Positions 17,533-25,172 of a stretch of 46,126 nt of DNA are shown here, in pieces. The stretch covers positions 1 through 46,126 of the forward strand of contig JASIAM010000254.1 in the NCBI GenBank assembly GCA_030041985.1. Reading direction: 5' to 3'. The notes beneath the pieces were generated by a model. The model was given only the letters and a program-made list of their open reading frames with translations, did no database searches and was not told the DNA's origin. The DNA comes from Bryobacteraceae bacterium. Its GTDB lineage: Bacteria > Acidobacteriota > Terriglobia > Bryobacterales > Bryobacteraceae. A program made the position numbers and the translations under genes. Within the stretch, counting starts at the first letter, position 1, and every line of letters begins with the position of its first letter.

Positions 17533-18711
17533 GACATGGCCGGTGAGCACGGCGACCACGTCGGCATCAGCCGGGATAATGCCGGCTGCGATTAGTTTCT
17601 TGAGACCGGCGAGAGTCGCGGCCGACGCCGGTTCGCAACCGATTCCACAGCGGCCGATCACCGCCTTGGCATCGGCAATCTCCTGCTCGGTCACTTTCTC
17701 CGCCACTCCCTGCGAGGTGGTCACTTCGTAAAGGGCTTTGGGCCAAGAAACGGGGTCGCCGATCTTGATCGCCGTGGCAAGCGTTTCCGGGTGCTCGACC
17801 GCCTGGAGTTGCGGCTTTTTGGCCCGCGATTTTTGCGTCTTGTGCACCAATTCATAGAATGGCGCAGCGCCTTCCGCCTGAATAACGGCCAGACGCGGCA
17901 AGCGGCTGATCAACCCCAACTCCTTCATCTCGCGCAGCGCCTTGCCGAATGCCGCCGTATTCCCCAGGTTCCCTCCCGGCAGTACCACCCAATCCGGCGC
18001 CTGCCAATCCCGCTGGTCGAGCATTTCGGCCATGATGGTTTTCTGTCCCTCAATGCGGAAAGGATTAATTGAGTTCAGCAGATAAATACCGAGCTGCTCC
18101 GCTATCTGCCGGACCAACGCCAGAATCTGATCGAAGTTTGCTTCCACCTGTAGCGTGCGCGCGCCGTACTCCAGCGCCTGGGCCAGCTTGCCATAGGAAA
18201 TATTGCCGTGGGGAATGAAAATGATCGGCTGCAGGCCGGCCGCGCTGGCGTAGGCGGCCATGGAGGCCGAGGTATTGCCCGTGGAAACGCAGGCCACGCG
18301 CGTCCTGCCCAACCGCAAGGCCTGGGCCGTGCCACAAGTCATGCCGTTGTCTTTGAAAGAACCGGTCGGATTGAAGCCTTGATGCTTGAACACCAGCCGG
18401 TCCAGCCCGGCATATTGTGCCGCCTGCCGAGCCTCGAGTAGCGGCGTGTTCCCTTCCCGCAGAGTGACCACGCAGTTGTAGGACGCGAGAAACGGGATCA
18501 ATTCCCGGAATCGCCACACCCCACTTTGATCGAGCGGCGCATTGGAGGTTCGCCGCTCCCGCCACACGCGTTTCAACATCAGAGCGGACTGTTCCAGCGG
18601 CTCGTAGATCGCTTCGAGCAAGCTCCCGCATTTGGGGCAGTTGTACAGCAACTCCGTGATGGGAAACCGCGTGCGGCATGTTGGGGCAAAGCAGACCAGT
18701 TCGGCGGCCAT
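17392..18711 (-). CDS. thrC: Threonine synthase
   Basis: This 439-residue PLP enzyme converts O-phosphohomoserine to threonine. The N-terminal zinc-ribbon-like region has C7, C12 and C25-x-x-C28. The PLP lysine is K120 in GFNPTGSFKDNGM. The phosphate-binding and active-site stretches STGNTSASMAAYA, FIPHGNISYGKL and VLPGGNLGNTAAFGKA follow. GGAGGG lies five bases before the ATG. It is monocistronic as far as can be seen. Its 3' end is overlapped only by the spurious tail of the frameshifted permease on the other strand. Confidence 0.94.
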   Translation of the reverse strand: MAAELVCFAPTCRTRFPITELLYNCPKCGSLLEAIYEPLEQSALMLKRVWRERRTSNAPLDQSGVWRFRELIPFLASYNCVVTLREGNTPLLEARQAAQYAGLDRLVFKHQGFNPTGSFKDNGMTCGTAQALRLGRTRVACVSTGNTSASMAAYASAAGLQPIIFIPHGNISYGKLAQALEYGARTLQVEANFDQILALVRQIAEQLGIYLLNSINPFRIEGQKTIMAEMLDQRDWQAPDWVVLPGGNLGNTAAFGKALREMKELGLISRLPRLAVIQAEGAAPFYELVHKTQKSRAKKPQLQAVEHPETLATAIKIGDPVSWPKALYEVTTSQGVAEKVTEQEIADAKAVIGRCGIGCEPASAATLAGLKKLIAAGIIPADADVVAVLTGHVLKDPDYIYRYHTGVLEGPGGEHIHSNYGNQPLVVPNDPAEIARVLG

Positions 18712-19078
18712 GGACCCTCCATTATAAGTAACCCTCGTCCGAGAAATTCGTGGGTGAGTTGGCTGGGTTAGCGAGCTAGCTCGGTGAGGAACCGGGACAG
18801 CTTCCGGAAGGTGGAATCAAACGAGCGCTGTCGTTCCTCCGAAGCTATGCCAGAGAGCAGTGGACCGCCCTCTTCATCGATGGCGGTCGCCTGGCGAAGG
18901 CCAGCGGCCGATGCAGGCTTGAGGGCAGCCGCTTCAAGAAGAGGTGGCGCAGCCGGTTGTTGTTCATTACGGCCAGTACAATTCGAGGCGATTGAAGGCG
19001 GAAAAATCAGCCAAATCGGACGGTTCCGTTGTAAAATCTCTCTTCCGGAAGTCTGCTCAAAAGATGCGGAGACTCAAA
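18712..19078. other. Intergenic region with a possible gene remnant
   Basis: The 367 bases between thrC and the PEP-CTERM gene contain a minus-strand frame of about 100 codons ending near 18775 (…STFRKLSRFLTELAR). It has protein-like composition but no ATG, GTG or TTG start. It could be the tail of a decayed gene. A 13-bp motif at 18745-18757 recurs inverted at 20314-20326. No RNA gene or clear terminator is seen. GGAG at 19068-19071 is the ribosome-binding site of the next gene. Confidence 0.4.
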
Positions 19079-20179
19079 ATGGAAATTAAAAAAATCTACA
19101 AGTTGTCCGGAATCGTTGTCTGGGCGGGGTTGTGCCTGGTTCCCATGGCGGCGCATGCCGACATCATGGTGACAGTATCTTGCGGGTCTATTTCTGCTTC
19201 TGGTTCAGGATTCGGAGGTTCAGGATTGGGAGGCGGTCCGTCTGGAACCGTCACCTGTCTAGGCCTGTCGAGTTTGAGCAGCGCTACCTTGAACTACTCC
19301 ACCTCCGTCTCGGGCGCCATGCCCGGTACGACTGGCGGTCCGTTTCCTGTAAGTATTCCGTTCGCGGCTGATATGTTCTTCACTCCCACAGGACCAAGCG
19401 GTGTAACCTGGCCGAACACCGGGCCTGCTGTGTCCCCGAGCTTACTCACTGTGGTGGTTCCGGGTTCTAACACCGATACAGCGATGGCGGGAGTGACAGA
19501 CGCCAATTTCAGTTCGGGATTCAATGTCGGGGTCTCTACGGATATCTTCGACGGTTCGGCCACTAGTATGACGGGGGCCGTGTCTGTGACATACGACTCT
19601 CTCCTGGCATCTTTGGGTCTGGCGCCGGCGGTGACCGCATCTTGCGGGTCCGTTACTGGTTCAGGACTTTTCGGCGGTCCGTCTGGAACCGTTACCTGCC
19701 CCGCGTACACCCCGCCCTCCTACACCACCAGTAGCTTGATGTTGAAGAGCGTTACCGTGAACGATTCCACCTCCGTTACGGGGGCCATGCCCGGTACGAC
19801 TGGCGGTCAGTTTCCTGCAAGTATTCCGTTCGCGGCTGATATGTTCTTCACTGCCACAGGATCAAACGGAGTAACCTGGTCGGGCAACTCGGTTATCCCG
19901 AACCAAAGCGTTGTGGGCGTTTCGGGTTCTGACACTCAAACAGCGACGGCGGGAGTGACGGTCGCCAATTTCAGTTCGGGATTCAATGTCGGGATCTTTA
20001 CGGATGTCTTTGACGGTTCGGCCAATAGTATGACGGGCGCCGTGTCGGTGACGTACGACTTTGGCCCAGCGGCTGCAGCAGTTCCGGAGCCGTCCAGTAT
20101 GCCTTTGCTGCTTAGCGGATTATTTGTCCTCTTCACAGCAGAAGCGATTCGAAAACGGCACCGGCGGGCGGTTGCGTAG
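19079..20179 (+). CDS. PEP-CTERM sorting-domain protein with internal duplication
   Basis: The 366-residue exported protein starts with a Sec signal peptide ending at AAHA. It ends with a PEP-CTERM signal: VPEPSS, a hydrophobic helix (MPLLLSGLFVLFTAEAI) and a basic tail (RKRHRR). Such proteins are processed by an exosortase at the inner membrane and usually relate to exopolysaccharide or cell-surface material. The mature part is two tandem copies of about 155 residues rich in Gly, Ser and Thr, each starting with SCGS and ending SMTGAVSVTYD. The copies remain very similar at DNA level (offset 468 bp, later 462 bp). Start 19079 is chosen for GGAG seven bases upstream; ATG 19064 is an alternative. 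No exosortase gene is in view. Confidence 0.85.
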   Translation: MEIKKIYKLSGIVVWAGLCLVPMAAHADIMVTVSCGSISASGSGFGGSGLGGGPSGTVTCLGLSSLSSATLNYSTSVSGAMPGTTGGPFPVSIPFAADMFFTPTGPSGVTWPNTGPAVSPSLLTVVVPGSNTDTAMAGVTDANFSSGFNVGVSTDIFDGSATSMTGAVSVTYDSLLASLGLAPAVTASCGSVTGSGLFGGPSGTVTCPAYTPPSYTTSSLMLKSVTVNDSTSVTGAMPGTTGGQFPASIPFAADMFFTATGSNGVTWSGNSVIPNQSVVGVSGSDTQTATAGVTVANFSSGFNVGIFTDVFDGSANSMTGAVSVTYDFGPAAAAVPEPSSMPLLLSGLFVLFTAEAIRKRHRRAVA

Positions 20180-20394
20180 GGTTCAGAGAGGCTATATTGT
20201 GTGTCAGGCATCGCTGCCTGTCGTTCGCCTTTCCCAGCAGCGTTTTTGAGCAGCGTGTTAGGTCAGCGCAAGCGTCCCTGCGCCAAAACGGGGAAGGCTC
20301 CCAGAATCGGGAGTCACCCACGAATTCTTCTGACGAATCAATAAGTAATGGCTTGCCGCGGCTATTGGCTTGCAGCGAGTCTGGAGTCTGGCTT
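20180..20394. other. Intergenic region after the PEP-CTERM gene
   Basis: The 215 bases hold no credible gene. They contain a 13-bp motif at 20314-20326 (TCACCCACGAATT) that is the exact inverse of 18745-18757 on the other side of the PEP-CTERM gene, preceded by a short palindrome-like GGCTCCCAGAATCGGGAGTC. No terminator with a T-tract was found. Confidence 0.45.
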
Positions 20395-21381
20395 CTACCT
20401 GAATAACTCGCCGACTTGTTCGACAGTGCGCGCCGCCACCTCCCCCGGACTGAACTCCAGCACCGACACCCGAACCTGAATGCTGGGGCGCACGGTCTTG
20501 CCGCCCTGTAGGCACGCATAAGAGCCCGACAGATGTTGCGTGACCCATTTGGCCGCGATCTTAGCCTCGTTCATGGGAGCCGGATGGATTACCAGAAACT
20601 CTTCTTTGGACCAATAGCCGAGGATGGCTTCGGGCAGCAGATTCTTGCGCAAACGCTTCACGAAGGCCGCGGCAAGCTGCTGTGATACTTCGCGGCTGAA
20701 CTGAGTTGCCGCGCGCTCCAGCCCTTGCACGCTCAACAGCAGAAGTGATCCGCCGGACTGCGCCGCGCGTATGCGGGCTTCCATGTCGGACCGGCTGAAA
20801 AGCTTGGTCAGGCTGTCGGAGGAGACTGCGGACTCGAGCGCGTCAATCCGCTTGTGCAGAAGGTTAATTTCCGCCAGGAACTGGGAAACCGTCAACTGGT
20901 TTTGCTGGCGAAACTCCGCGATAGCCTGTTCGATGGCATCCCCGCTGGAACGGATGAATGGGGCAATGCCCGCCGCCCTGGAGTCCTCCGCCAGTGTCCG
21001 CAAGCACCCGAGCGCGCTGCGCAGCTTGGTCTCGTGGTCCCCATCATTTTCCGTGAGGCTCTCCACCAGGCGCTGCAGCCCGTTCGCCGTTTGGCTCAGC
21101 TCTTCCCGCAATTGATTCAGGTAAGCGTTAGCCTTATCGCGAAACTCCCGAAGCACGGCGCGCAGCGTCGAGCGGGTTTCCGAAATCGCCTCTGGGGAAC
21201 AGCTTTCCGCTTCGCGCGCCAGTTCAGCCAGGTGATTCCGCAGCTCACCAGTGATGCCCTCGTCCAGCTCGACGGCGTATTGAGCGAAGTTTTGAATAGC
21301 AGACAGGTAGCACTCCTGGACAAGCATCCGGAGCCGTTCGCATTTTTCCAGTTCACTCATGGATGAACGGATGGAGATCAT
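20395..21381 (-). CDS. Degenerate GGDEF-domain protein with helical N-terminal region
   Basis: The 328-residue product has a long helical and coiled-coil N-terminal part (about 1-190) and a C-terminal GGDEF-like fold. The fold is marked by SDSLTKLFSRSDMEARI, the equivalent of the DxLTxLxNR entry motif. The catalytic GG[D/E]EF loop reads WSKEEF, so diguanylate cyclase activity is doubtful. No transmembrane segment is seen. The ATG at 21381 is chosen because AAGGAGG lies six bases upstream; the longer frame would contain this site inside the coding region. It is divergent from lexA with about 95 bases between them. A regulatory or c-di-GMP-binding role is possible but not shown. Confidence 0.75.
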   Translation of the reverse strand: MISIRSSMSELEKCERLRMLVQECYLSAIQNFAQYAVELDEGITGELRNHLAELAREAESCSPEAISETRSTLRAVLREFRDKANAYLNQLREELSQTANGLQRLVESLTENDGDHETKLRSALGCLRTLAEDSRAAGIAPFIRSSGDAIEQAIAEFRQQNQLTVSQFLAEINLLHKRIDALESAVSSDSLTKLFSRSDMEARIRAAQSGGSLLLLSVQGLERAATQFSREVSQQLAAAFVKRLRKNLLPEAILGYWSKEEFLVIHPAPMNEAKIAAKWVTQHLSGSYACLQGGKTVRPSIQVRVSVLEFSPGEVAARTVEQVGELFR

Positions 21382-21475
21382 ATTCACCCTCCTTGAAGAC
21401 AAGATCGGATGGGGCGGTCCAAAACTTTAGGCTTGCCTTTCCCCTTTTATTCGCCCAAAATGGCAACAGGTGTCT

Positions 21476-22096
21476 ATGCCGCTTACCAGGAGACAAAAGC
21501 AGGTGCTCGATTTCATCGCCCGTTTTCAGGACGATAACGGCTATTGCCCCAGTTATGAGGAAATCGCGCGGGGGCTCGATCTGGCCTCCCTCGCCACCGT
21601 TCACAAGCACATCTCGGCGCTCGCAACCAAGAACTATCTGAAGCGCGGGGTCAACCAGAGCCGCTCTCTGGAGCTTGCGCCCAAATATCTCCAGGAGCAG
21701 CGCCGGTTGAAACCGCAGTGGGAGGTGCCGCTGCTGGGCCGGATCGCTGCCGGATCGCCCGTGGAATCGATCGAGCAGCGGGAGACCCTGAATTTCGGCG
21801 ATTTCACATCGGGCGGTAACACCTTTGCGCTCGAAGTGCGCGGCAACTCCATGATCGAGGACCACATCTGCGATGGGGACCTGATTCTGTTAGAGAAGGT
21901 GCAGCAGGTTCGCGACGGCGATATCGTGGTTGCCCTGGTGGCCGGAACCGAGACCACGCTGAAACGTCTCTACCGGGAGCCGGGCGATCAGGTGCGGCTG
22001 CAGCCCGCCAATGCCGCCATGAAGCCGATCATCCTCCCGGCCCGCGATGTCCAGATTCAGGGCCGCCTCATCGCGGTGCTGCGCAAGTACAAATAA
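21476..22096 (+). CDS. lexA: SOS repressor LexA
   Basis: The 206-residue protein has an N-terminal winged helix (MPLTRRQKQVLDFIARF... GYCPSYEEIARGLDLASLATVHKHISAL) and a C-terminal S24 self-cleaving domain. The cleavage bond Ala-Gly is in GRIAAGSP (about 92-93). The catalytic Ser is S125 in RGNSMI and the Lys is K163 in TTLKRLY. RecA filaments would trigger cleavage and derepress DNA-repair genes. ATG 21476 gives the standard N-terminus; a GTG six bases earlier is also in frame. No known LexA box type (CTGT-N8-ACAG or GAAC-N4-GTTC) is obvious upstream. Confidence 0.95.
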   Translation: MPLTRRQKQVLDFIARFQDDNGYCPSYEEIARGLDLASLATVHKHISALATKNYLKRGVNQSRSLELAPKYLQEQRRLKPQWEVPLLGRIAAGSPVESIEQRETLNFGDFTSGGNTFALEVRGNSMIEDHICDGDLILLEKVQQVRDGDIVVALVAGTETTLKRLYREPGDQVRLQPANAAMKPIILPARDVQIQGRLIAVLRKYK

Positions 22097-22103
22097 GAAG
22101 CGC

Positions 22104-22553
22104 TTACACCATTTCGGCTGTCTTTTGCCGTGGCCGCAATTGCCGATCGCGTATTGCCAGCAGTGCTGCGCGCAAAGGTTCGGCAGCGTCCATGGAATGA
22201 GCGAGGCTCGCGAGGGTGTTCACCGACTGCGAGCGCCAGGATTCCGCCTCGGCGGCGCAGCCCTGGCGGAGCGACAGTTCGGCGGCGGTTTCGTGCACAC
22301 GCCACGCGGCCAAAGGCGTGTCCGCACCCGAAAGCGCTGCCAGCGCCTGTCCCGAATGCGCCGCTGCTTCGTCGAGATTATTTTCGGCAAGCGCAATCCG
22401 CGCGGGCAGGTTTCTGCCAAGAGCAAGAAACGTCCGCTTCCCCGGCAAAGCTGCCAGAGCGCACAGGCGAGCGGCCGCGGAGCGCGCATTCGCCACATCG
22501 CCGCGATCGAACGCCAACTCGCCCAGCGAGCGATAAAGCGACGCCGGAACCAT
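22104..22553 (-). pseudogene. TPR-like helical fragment, probably the C-terminal remnant of a larger protein
   Basis: The 149 residues read as four helix-turn-helix repeats of TPR type (LYRSLGELAFDRGDVANARSAA, ARIALAENNLDEAAAHSGQAL, VHETAAELSLRQGCAAEAESW). Nothing precedes the first repeat: there is no signal peptide, no N-terminal domain and no ribosome-binding site before the ATG. Just upstream lies a 15-bp tandem repeat tract (22561-22590). The gene converges on lexA, ending seven bases after it. The simplest reading is a truncated gene whose 5' part has been lost. A short free-standing TPR protein is the alternative. Confidence 0.5.
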
Positions 22554-22560
22554 CGTTTTT

Positions 22561-22590
22561 CGGACTTCTCGCTTTCGGCTCTCTCGTTAT
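22561..22590. repeat. 15-bp imperfect tandem repeat upstream of the TPR fragment
   Basis: CGGACTTCTCGCTTT and CGGCTCTCTCGTTAT follow each other and a third CGG begins a partial copy. The tract ends eight bases before the fragment's ATG (minus strand). It is unlike any coding sequence around it. Confidence 0.6.
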
Positions 22591-22622
22591 CGGCGCCACT
22601 TGCCTGTGGCGGCGGATGGTTT

Positions 22623-22688
22623 CTAAAAAATCTCCCGTTTCATAAGAGGAGAGTCGAAGATAGCTTCCGGATCGGAGGCCGGTTGCAT
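22623..22688 (-). CDS. Possible 21-residue leader-like small ORF
   Basis: A purine-rich ribosome-binding site (GAGGAAGGAAACGG) lies directly before an ATG that opens a 21-codon frame (MQPASDPEAIF… ending KREIF). The frame stops 70 bases before the TPR fragment. It may be the surviving 5' end of the gene whose 3' end is the TPR fragment. Evidence is limited to the ribosome-binding site. Confidence 0.2.
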   Translation of the reverse strand: MQPASDPEAIFDSPLMKREIF

Positions 22689-22760
22689 CCGTTTCCTTCC
22701 TCAGTGCGGGGCGGAAGTCATGCACGTGTCCGCCCCGCCGCTTTGGCAGGCGTGCCCAGA

Positions 22761-24020
22761 TCAGCGGGCTAAGAACATAGCGCGTTGGAATGAGATTGCG
22801 TCGGCGGGAGTGGGAAATGCGAGGCTGAGAAACGCCAGGCCCATCTCATTCGTGGTTTGCTCACCGTAAGTGACACGGACTGGGGGATGGGCTGGATTAT
22901 GCGGGTTACCTTCCGAGTTATCGTAAGTATACTCCAGTTCTACTCTTGTTCCTTTGGGTAGCTTCACCGGAGTGGCGTAGGTGTAAGCGCCCTGCCAGTT
23001 GAAGTCCCAGTCCTTAATCCAGATGAGCGGCTTAACCGAGCCATCAGGCAGGTAAGCATTAACCTTCATATCCTTACAAAGATAGTGAGCATGAGGAGTG
23101 ATACCGATTACTTGGGCATCGGCGGCCAGCGTACGGGAAACTTTAACCACGTAATGAGAATCGCCGGGAGGGATGTCAATATCCCGCGTGGCTACGAGGA
23201 CAAGGGCGCGCCCGTGTGTGGGCGGATCGCTATAAAAAAGTCCGAGTGATGACTGATCCTCGGCTGGAGCGCCCGAAGGATGGTAGTGAATCTGCACGAC
23301 CAGATCGGTGCCTTTTTCGAGAGTGGTGGCAAAACCGGCGACCGGTTTGCGCGGTGTGATTCCGGGCGCCCAACCGCCGATCAGGCCGCCGGCGAAACCC
23401 GGGCTGCCGAAACAGGTATAGCCTCCATCCGGTGAGCCGGCCGCCAGTTTGCGTCCCTGTCCACGCGGGTCGGCGAAGACCAGCGCGTGATGCACTGTGC
23501 GCCGGCTACCGGCGCGGAACTCCATCGCGCCGATGTAAGTGTCCTTATCCAGATTGAGCGGGATGACGAAACAGCGATAGACATCCGGCCCTCCGGCAGG
23601 AACAGAAAATTTGGTCGGAATCGTAACGATCCTGTCTGGCTGGCCAAGCTGCCAGCCATCGGTGAAATGTGGCGGTGTGGGTTTGGGGCCGGCGCCTTCG
23701 GGCGCGCCGCTCGAGGCCCACTGCTGAATCAGGGCGATCTGCTCATCGGTCAAGCGGCGGACATCGCGGAAATCGCCATAGCCAGGCTCGGCCTTCCAGG
23801 GTGGCATCACGCGGGCTTTGGTCACGCTGGCAATGAGGGCGGCGCGCTTGCCAGTGTCCTGGTAACTCAACAGCGGAAAGGGAGCCACTTCACCGGGGCG
23901 ATGGCAGCCGGCGCAGTTCTGATAGAGGATGGGTGCAATGTCTTTGTTATAAGTAGGCGCGGCCGGAGCTGTAAGCGCGAACATGGCGGCCAGAACAGCG
24001 AGCAGGGCGAGTGGCTTCAT
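22761..24020 (-). CDS. Exported cytochrome c / copper type II monooxygenase-like fusion protein
   Basis: The 419-residue protein has a signal peptide (to about residue 22), a cytochrome c domain with haem motif C36-A-G-C39-H40, and a peptidylglycine-monooxygenase-like copper fold. All six copper ligands of that fold can be matched: H177, H178 and H245 (VQIHY) for the first site, and H310-x-H312 plus M393 (TNEMGLAF) for the second. The haem may deliver electrons to copper in place of ascorbate; this is inference. ATG 24020 overlaps the stop of the redoxin gene (ATGA) and has GAGGAAAC before it. The substrate is unknown. Similar fusions are common in Acidobacteria and Planctomycetes. Confidence 0.85.
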   Translation of the reverse strand: MKPLALLAVLAAMFALTAPAAPTYNKDIAPILYQNCAGCHRPGEVAPFPLLSYQDTGKRAALIASVTKARVMPPWKAEPGYGDFRDVRRLTDEQIALIQQWASSGAPEGAGPKPTPPHFTDGWQLGQPDRIVTIPTKFSVPAGGPDVYRCFVIPLNLDKDTYIGAMEFRAGSRRTVHHALVFADPRGQGRKLAAGSPDGGYTCFGSPGFAGGLIGGWAPGITPRKPVAGFATTLEKGTDLVVQIHYHPSGAPAEDQSSLGLFYSDPPTHGRALVLVATRDIDIPPGDSHYVVKVSRTLAADAQVIGITPHAHYLCKDMKVNAYLPDGSVKPLIWIKDWDFNWQGAYTYATPVKLPKGTRVELEYTYDNSEGNPHNPAHPPVRVTYGEQTTNEMGLAFLSLAFPTPADAISFQRAMFLAR

Positions 24021-24586
24021 TGTTTCCTCGTGATGGCGCAACCGAGCGCTTTCGTCCGGGGATGGGGAACGGGCTTTCCCGCGAGGACGGCATCGAGTGC
24101 GTCGCGTAAATCGAACTGAGTGACTTGCACGCGTTCCTTGCCGTAGTCTTCGAGGCGGTTATCGATCCGGCCCAGGTAGAGCAGCTCACCACCCGGAGCG
24201 AGCACGGCTGCTTCCGGTGTAGCGGTAGCGCCGGTGTACGCGGCCAGCGATTCCGCGGGGTCCAACAAGTAAGGGAAGGTGTAACCGAACTCTTTGACAT
24301 GCTCCTGCACCTGACTGAGCGGCACAGTGGCATCGCCCTGGACAGCATAAAAGACCACCCCGCGGGGCGCATATGCGCTTACCATGCGATTCATCTCAGG
24401 CACATAGCGGTTACTCAGGGGACAATCCGTACTGACAAACAGTAAAACAAGGGCGTGTTTTCCGGCCCATTCCGCGCGTGTATGGACGCGGCCGGCGGTA
24501 TCGGAGAAAGAAAAGCGAGGCAATGTGCCCGCGCATGCTGCCATGGAGGACAGGAGCAGCAGAGTGTTGACTCTTGCTCGAAGCAT
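24017..24586 (-). CDS. Exported redoxin (thioredoxin-fold) protein
   Basis: The 189-residue protein begins with a hydrophobic leader ending MAAC, which could be a weak lipobox (C18) or a Sec signal. A thioredoxin-like AhpC/TSA fold follows: FSFSDTAGRVHTRAEWAGKHALVLLFVSTDCPLSNRYVPEMNRM, with C55 in the active-site position but no CxxC. A second conserved Cys lies near the C-terminus (LGCAITRK, C183) and may pair with it. The gene lies between prxQ and the cytochrome c/copper monooxygenase and overlaps the latter by four bases. A role in copper loading or thiol redox of that enzyme is plausible from context. The start may be the GTG one codon earlier. Confidence 0.82.
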   Translation of the reverse strand: MLRARVNTLLLLSSMAACAGTLPRFSFSDTAGRVHTRAEWAGKHALVLLFVSTDCPLSNRYVPEMNRMVSAYAPRGVVFYAVQGDATVPLSQVQEHVKEFGYTFPYLLDPAESLAAYTGATATPEAAVLAPGGELLYLGRIDNRLEDYGKERVQVTQFDLRDALDAVLAGKPVPHPRTKALGCAITRKQ

Positions 24587-24590
24587 CACC

Positions 24591-25043
24591 TTATTTTATC
24601 GTTGGTGAGGCAGCCGCCAGCACCTCGGATGGCGGAGGCATACCGCGGCGCGCGAAACGAATCACGCCATCCGGGCCGATCAGGTATACTGTGCGCTTCA
24701 CGATGATACCGCTCGCTTGATAGAGCTTGGCTACCTGACGGCCCTCATCCACCAGCAGTGGAAATGGGAACTGGAACTTGCCGCGGAAGCGCGTATGGGA
24801 TGCAGCGCTCTGCGGATTGACGCCAAACACTTCGACACCGCGCTCGCGGGCCGCCTCCCAGGAATCGCGGAACTGGCAGAGCTGCCGTGTACAGCCGGGG
24901 GTGTCGTCACCGGGATAAAAAACCAGCACCACATTTTTGCCCTTCAGCGCGGAGAGAGCGACGGCCCGGCCGGATTCATCGGGAAGGGAGAAATCGGGGG
25001 CAGGTGTGCCGGCGGGGAGCGGGTCAGAGGAAAACCAGGACAT
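24591..25043 (-). CDS. Thiol peroxidase of the BCP/PrxQ type
   Basis: The 150-residue peroxiredoxin reduces hydroperoxides. The core is VVLVFYPGDDTPGCTRQLCQFRD, with peroxidatic C51 and a second cysteine five residues on (C56), the atypical two-cysteine PrxQ arrangement. FYPGDDTPGC is the family signature. The longer open frame upstream is discarded because it runs antisense to the YkgJ-type gene. No clear Shine-Dalgarno sequence precedes ATG 25043. It is the first gene of the three-gene redox unit. There is no leader peptide, so it is probably cytoplasmic, unlike its two partners. Confidence 0.9.
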   Translation of the reverse strand: MSWFSSDPLPAGTPAPDFSLPDESGRAVALSALKGKNVVLVFYPGDDTPGCTRQLCQFRDSWEAARERGVEVFGVNPQSAASHTRFRGKFQFPFPLLVDEGRQVAKLYQASGIIVKRTVYLIGPDGVIRFARRGMPPPSEVLAAASPTIK

Positions 25044-25172
25044 CGGAGAAGCTTTATTTTGGCACAAAGCGCACAGGAGCCGCGGCGTCCTCAACGGGAT
25101 CAAAAAACGCCACGCCTCGCGTTCGTTGTGGGCGTTAGGGGGCGCGCGCGCAGGTATACTGCGGGAGAGGCG

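Noticed and set aside
18775-19073. Minus-strand open frame of about 100 codons ending FLTELAR
   Set aside because: It looks protein-like but has no ATG, GTG or TTG start and no ribosome-binding site. It is reported only as a possible remnant within the intergenic entry.
21382-21475. LexA operator between the GGDEF-like gene and lexA
   Set aside because: Neither the CTGT-N8-ACAG nor the GAAC-N4-GTTC type was found. Acidobacterial LexA may use another motif that cannot be identified from one site.
22623-22760. Hidden full-length gene upstream of the TPR fragment
   Set aside because: All frames are broken within this stretch; only a 21-codon frame has a ribosome-binding site.
24717-25172. N-terminal extension of the YkgJ-type frame by about 150 residues
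   Set aside because: It is antisense to the well-supported prxQ gene. The ATG at 25173 has both a ribosome-binding site and a -10 box.
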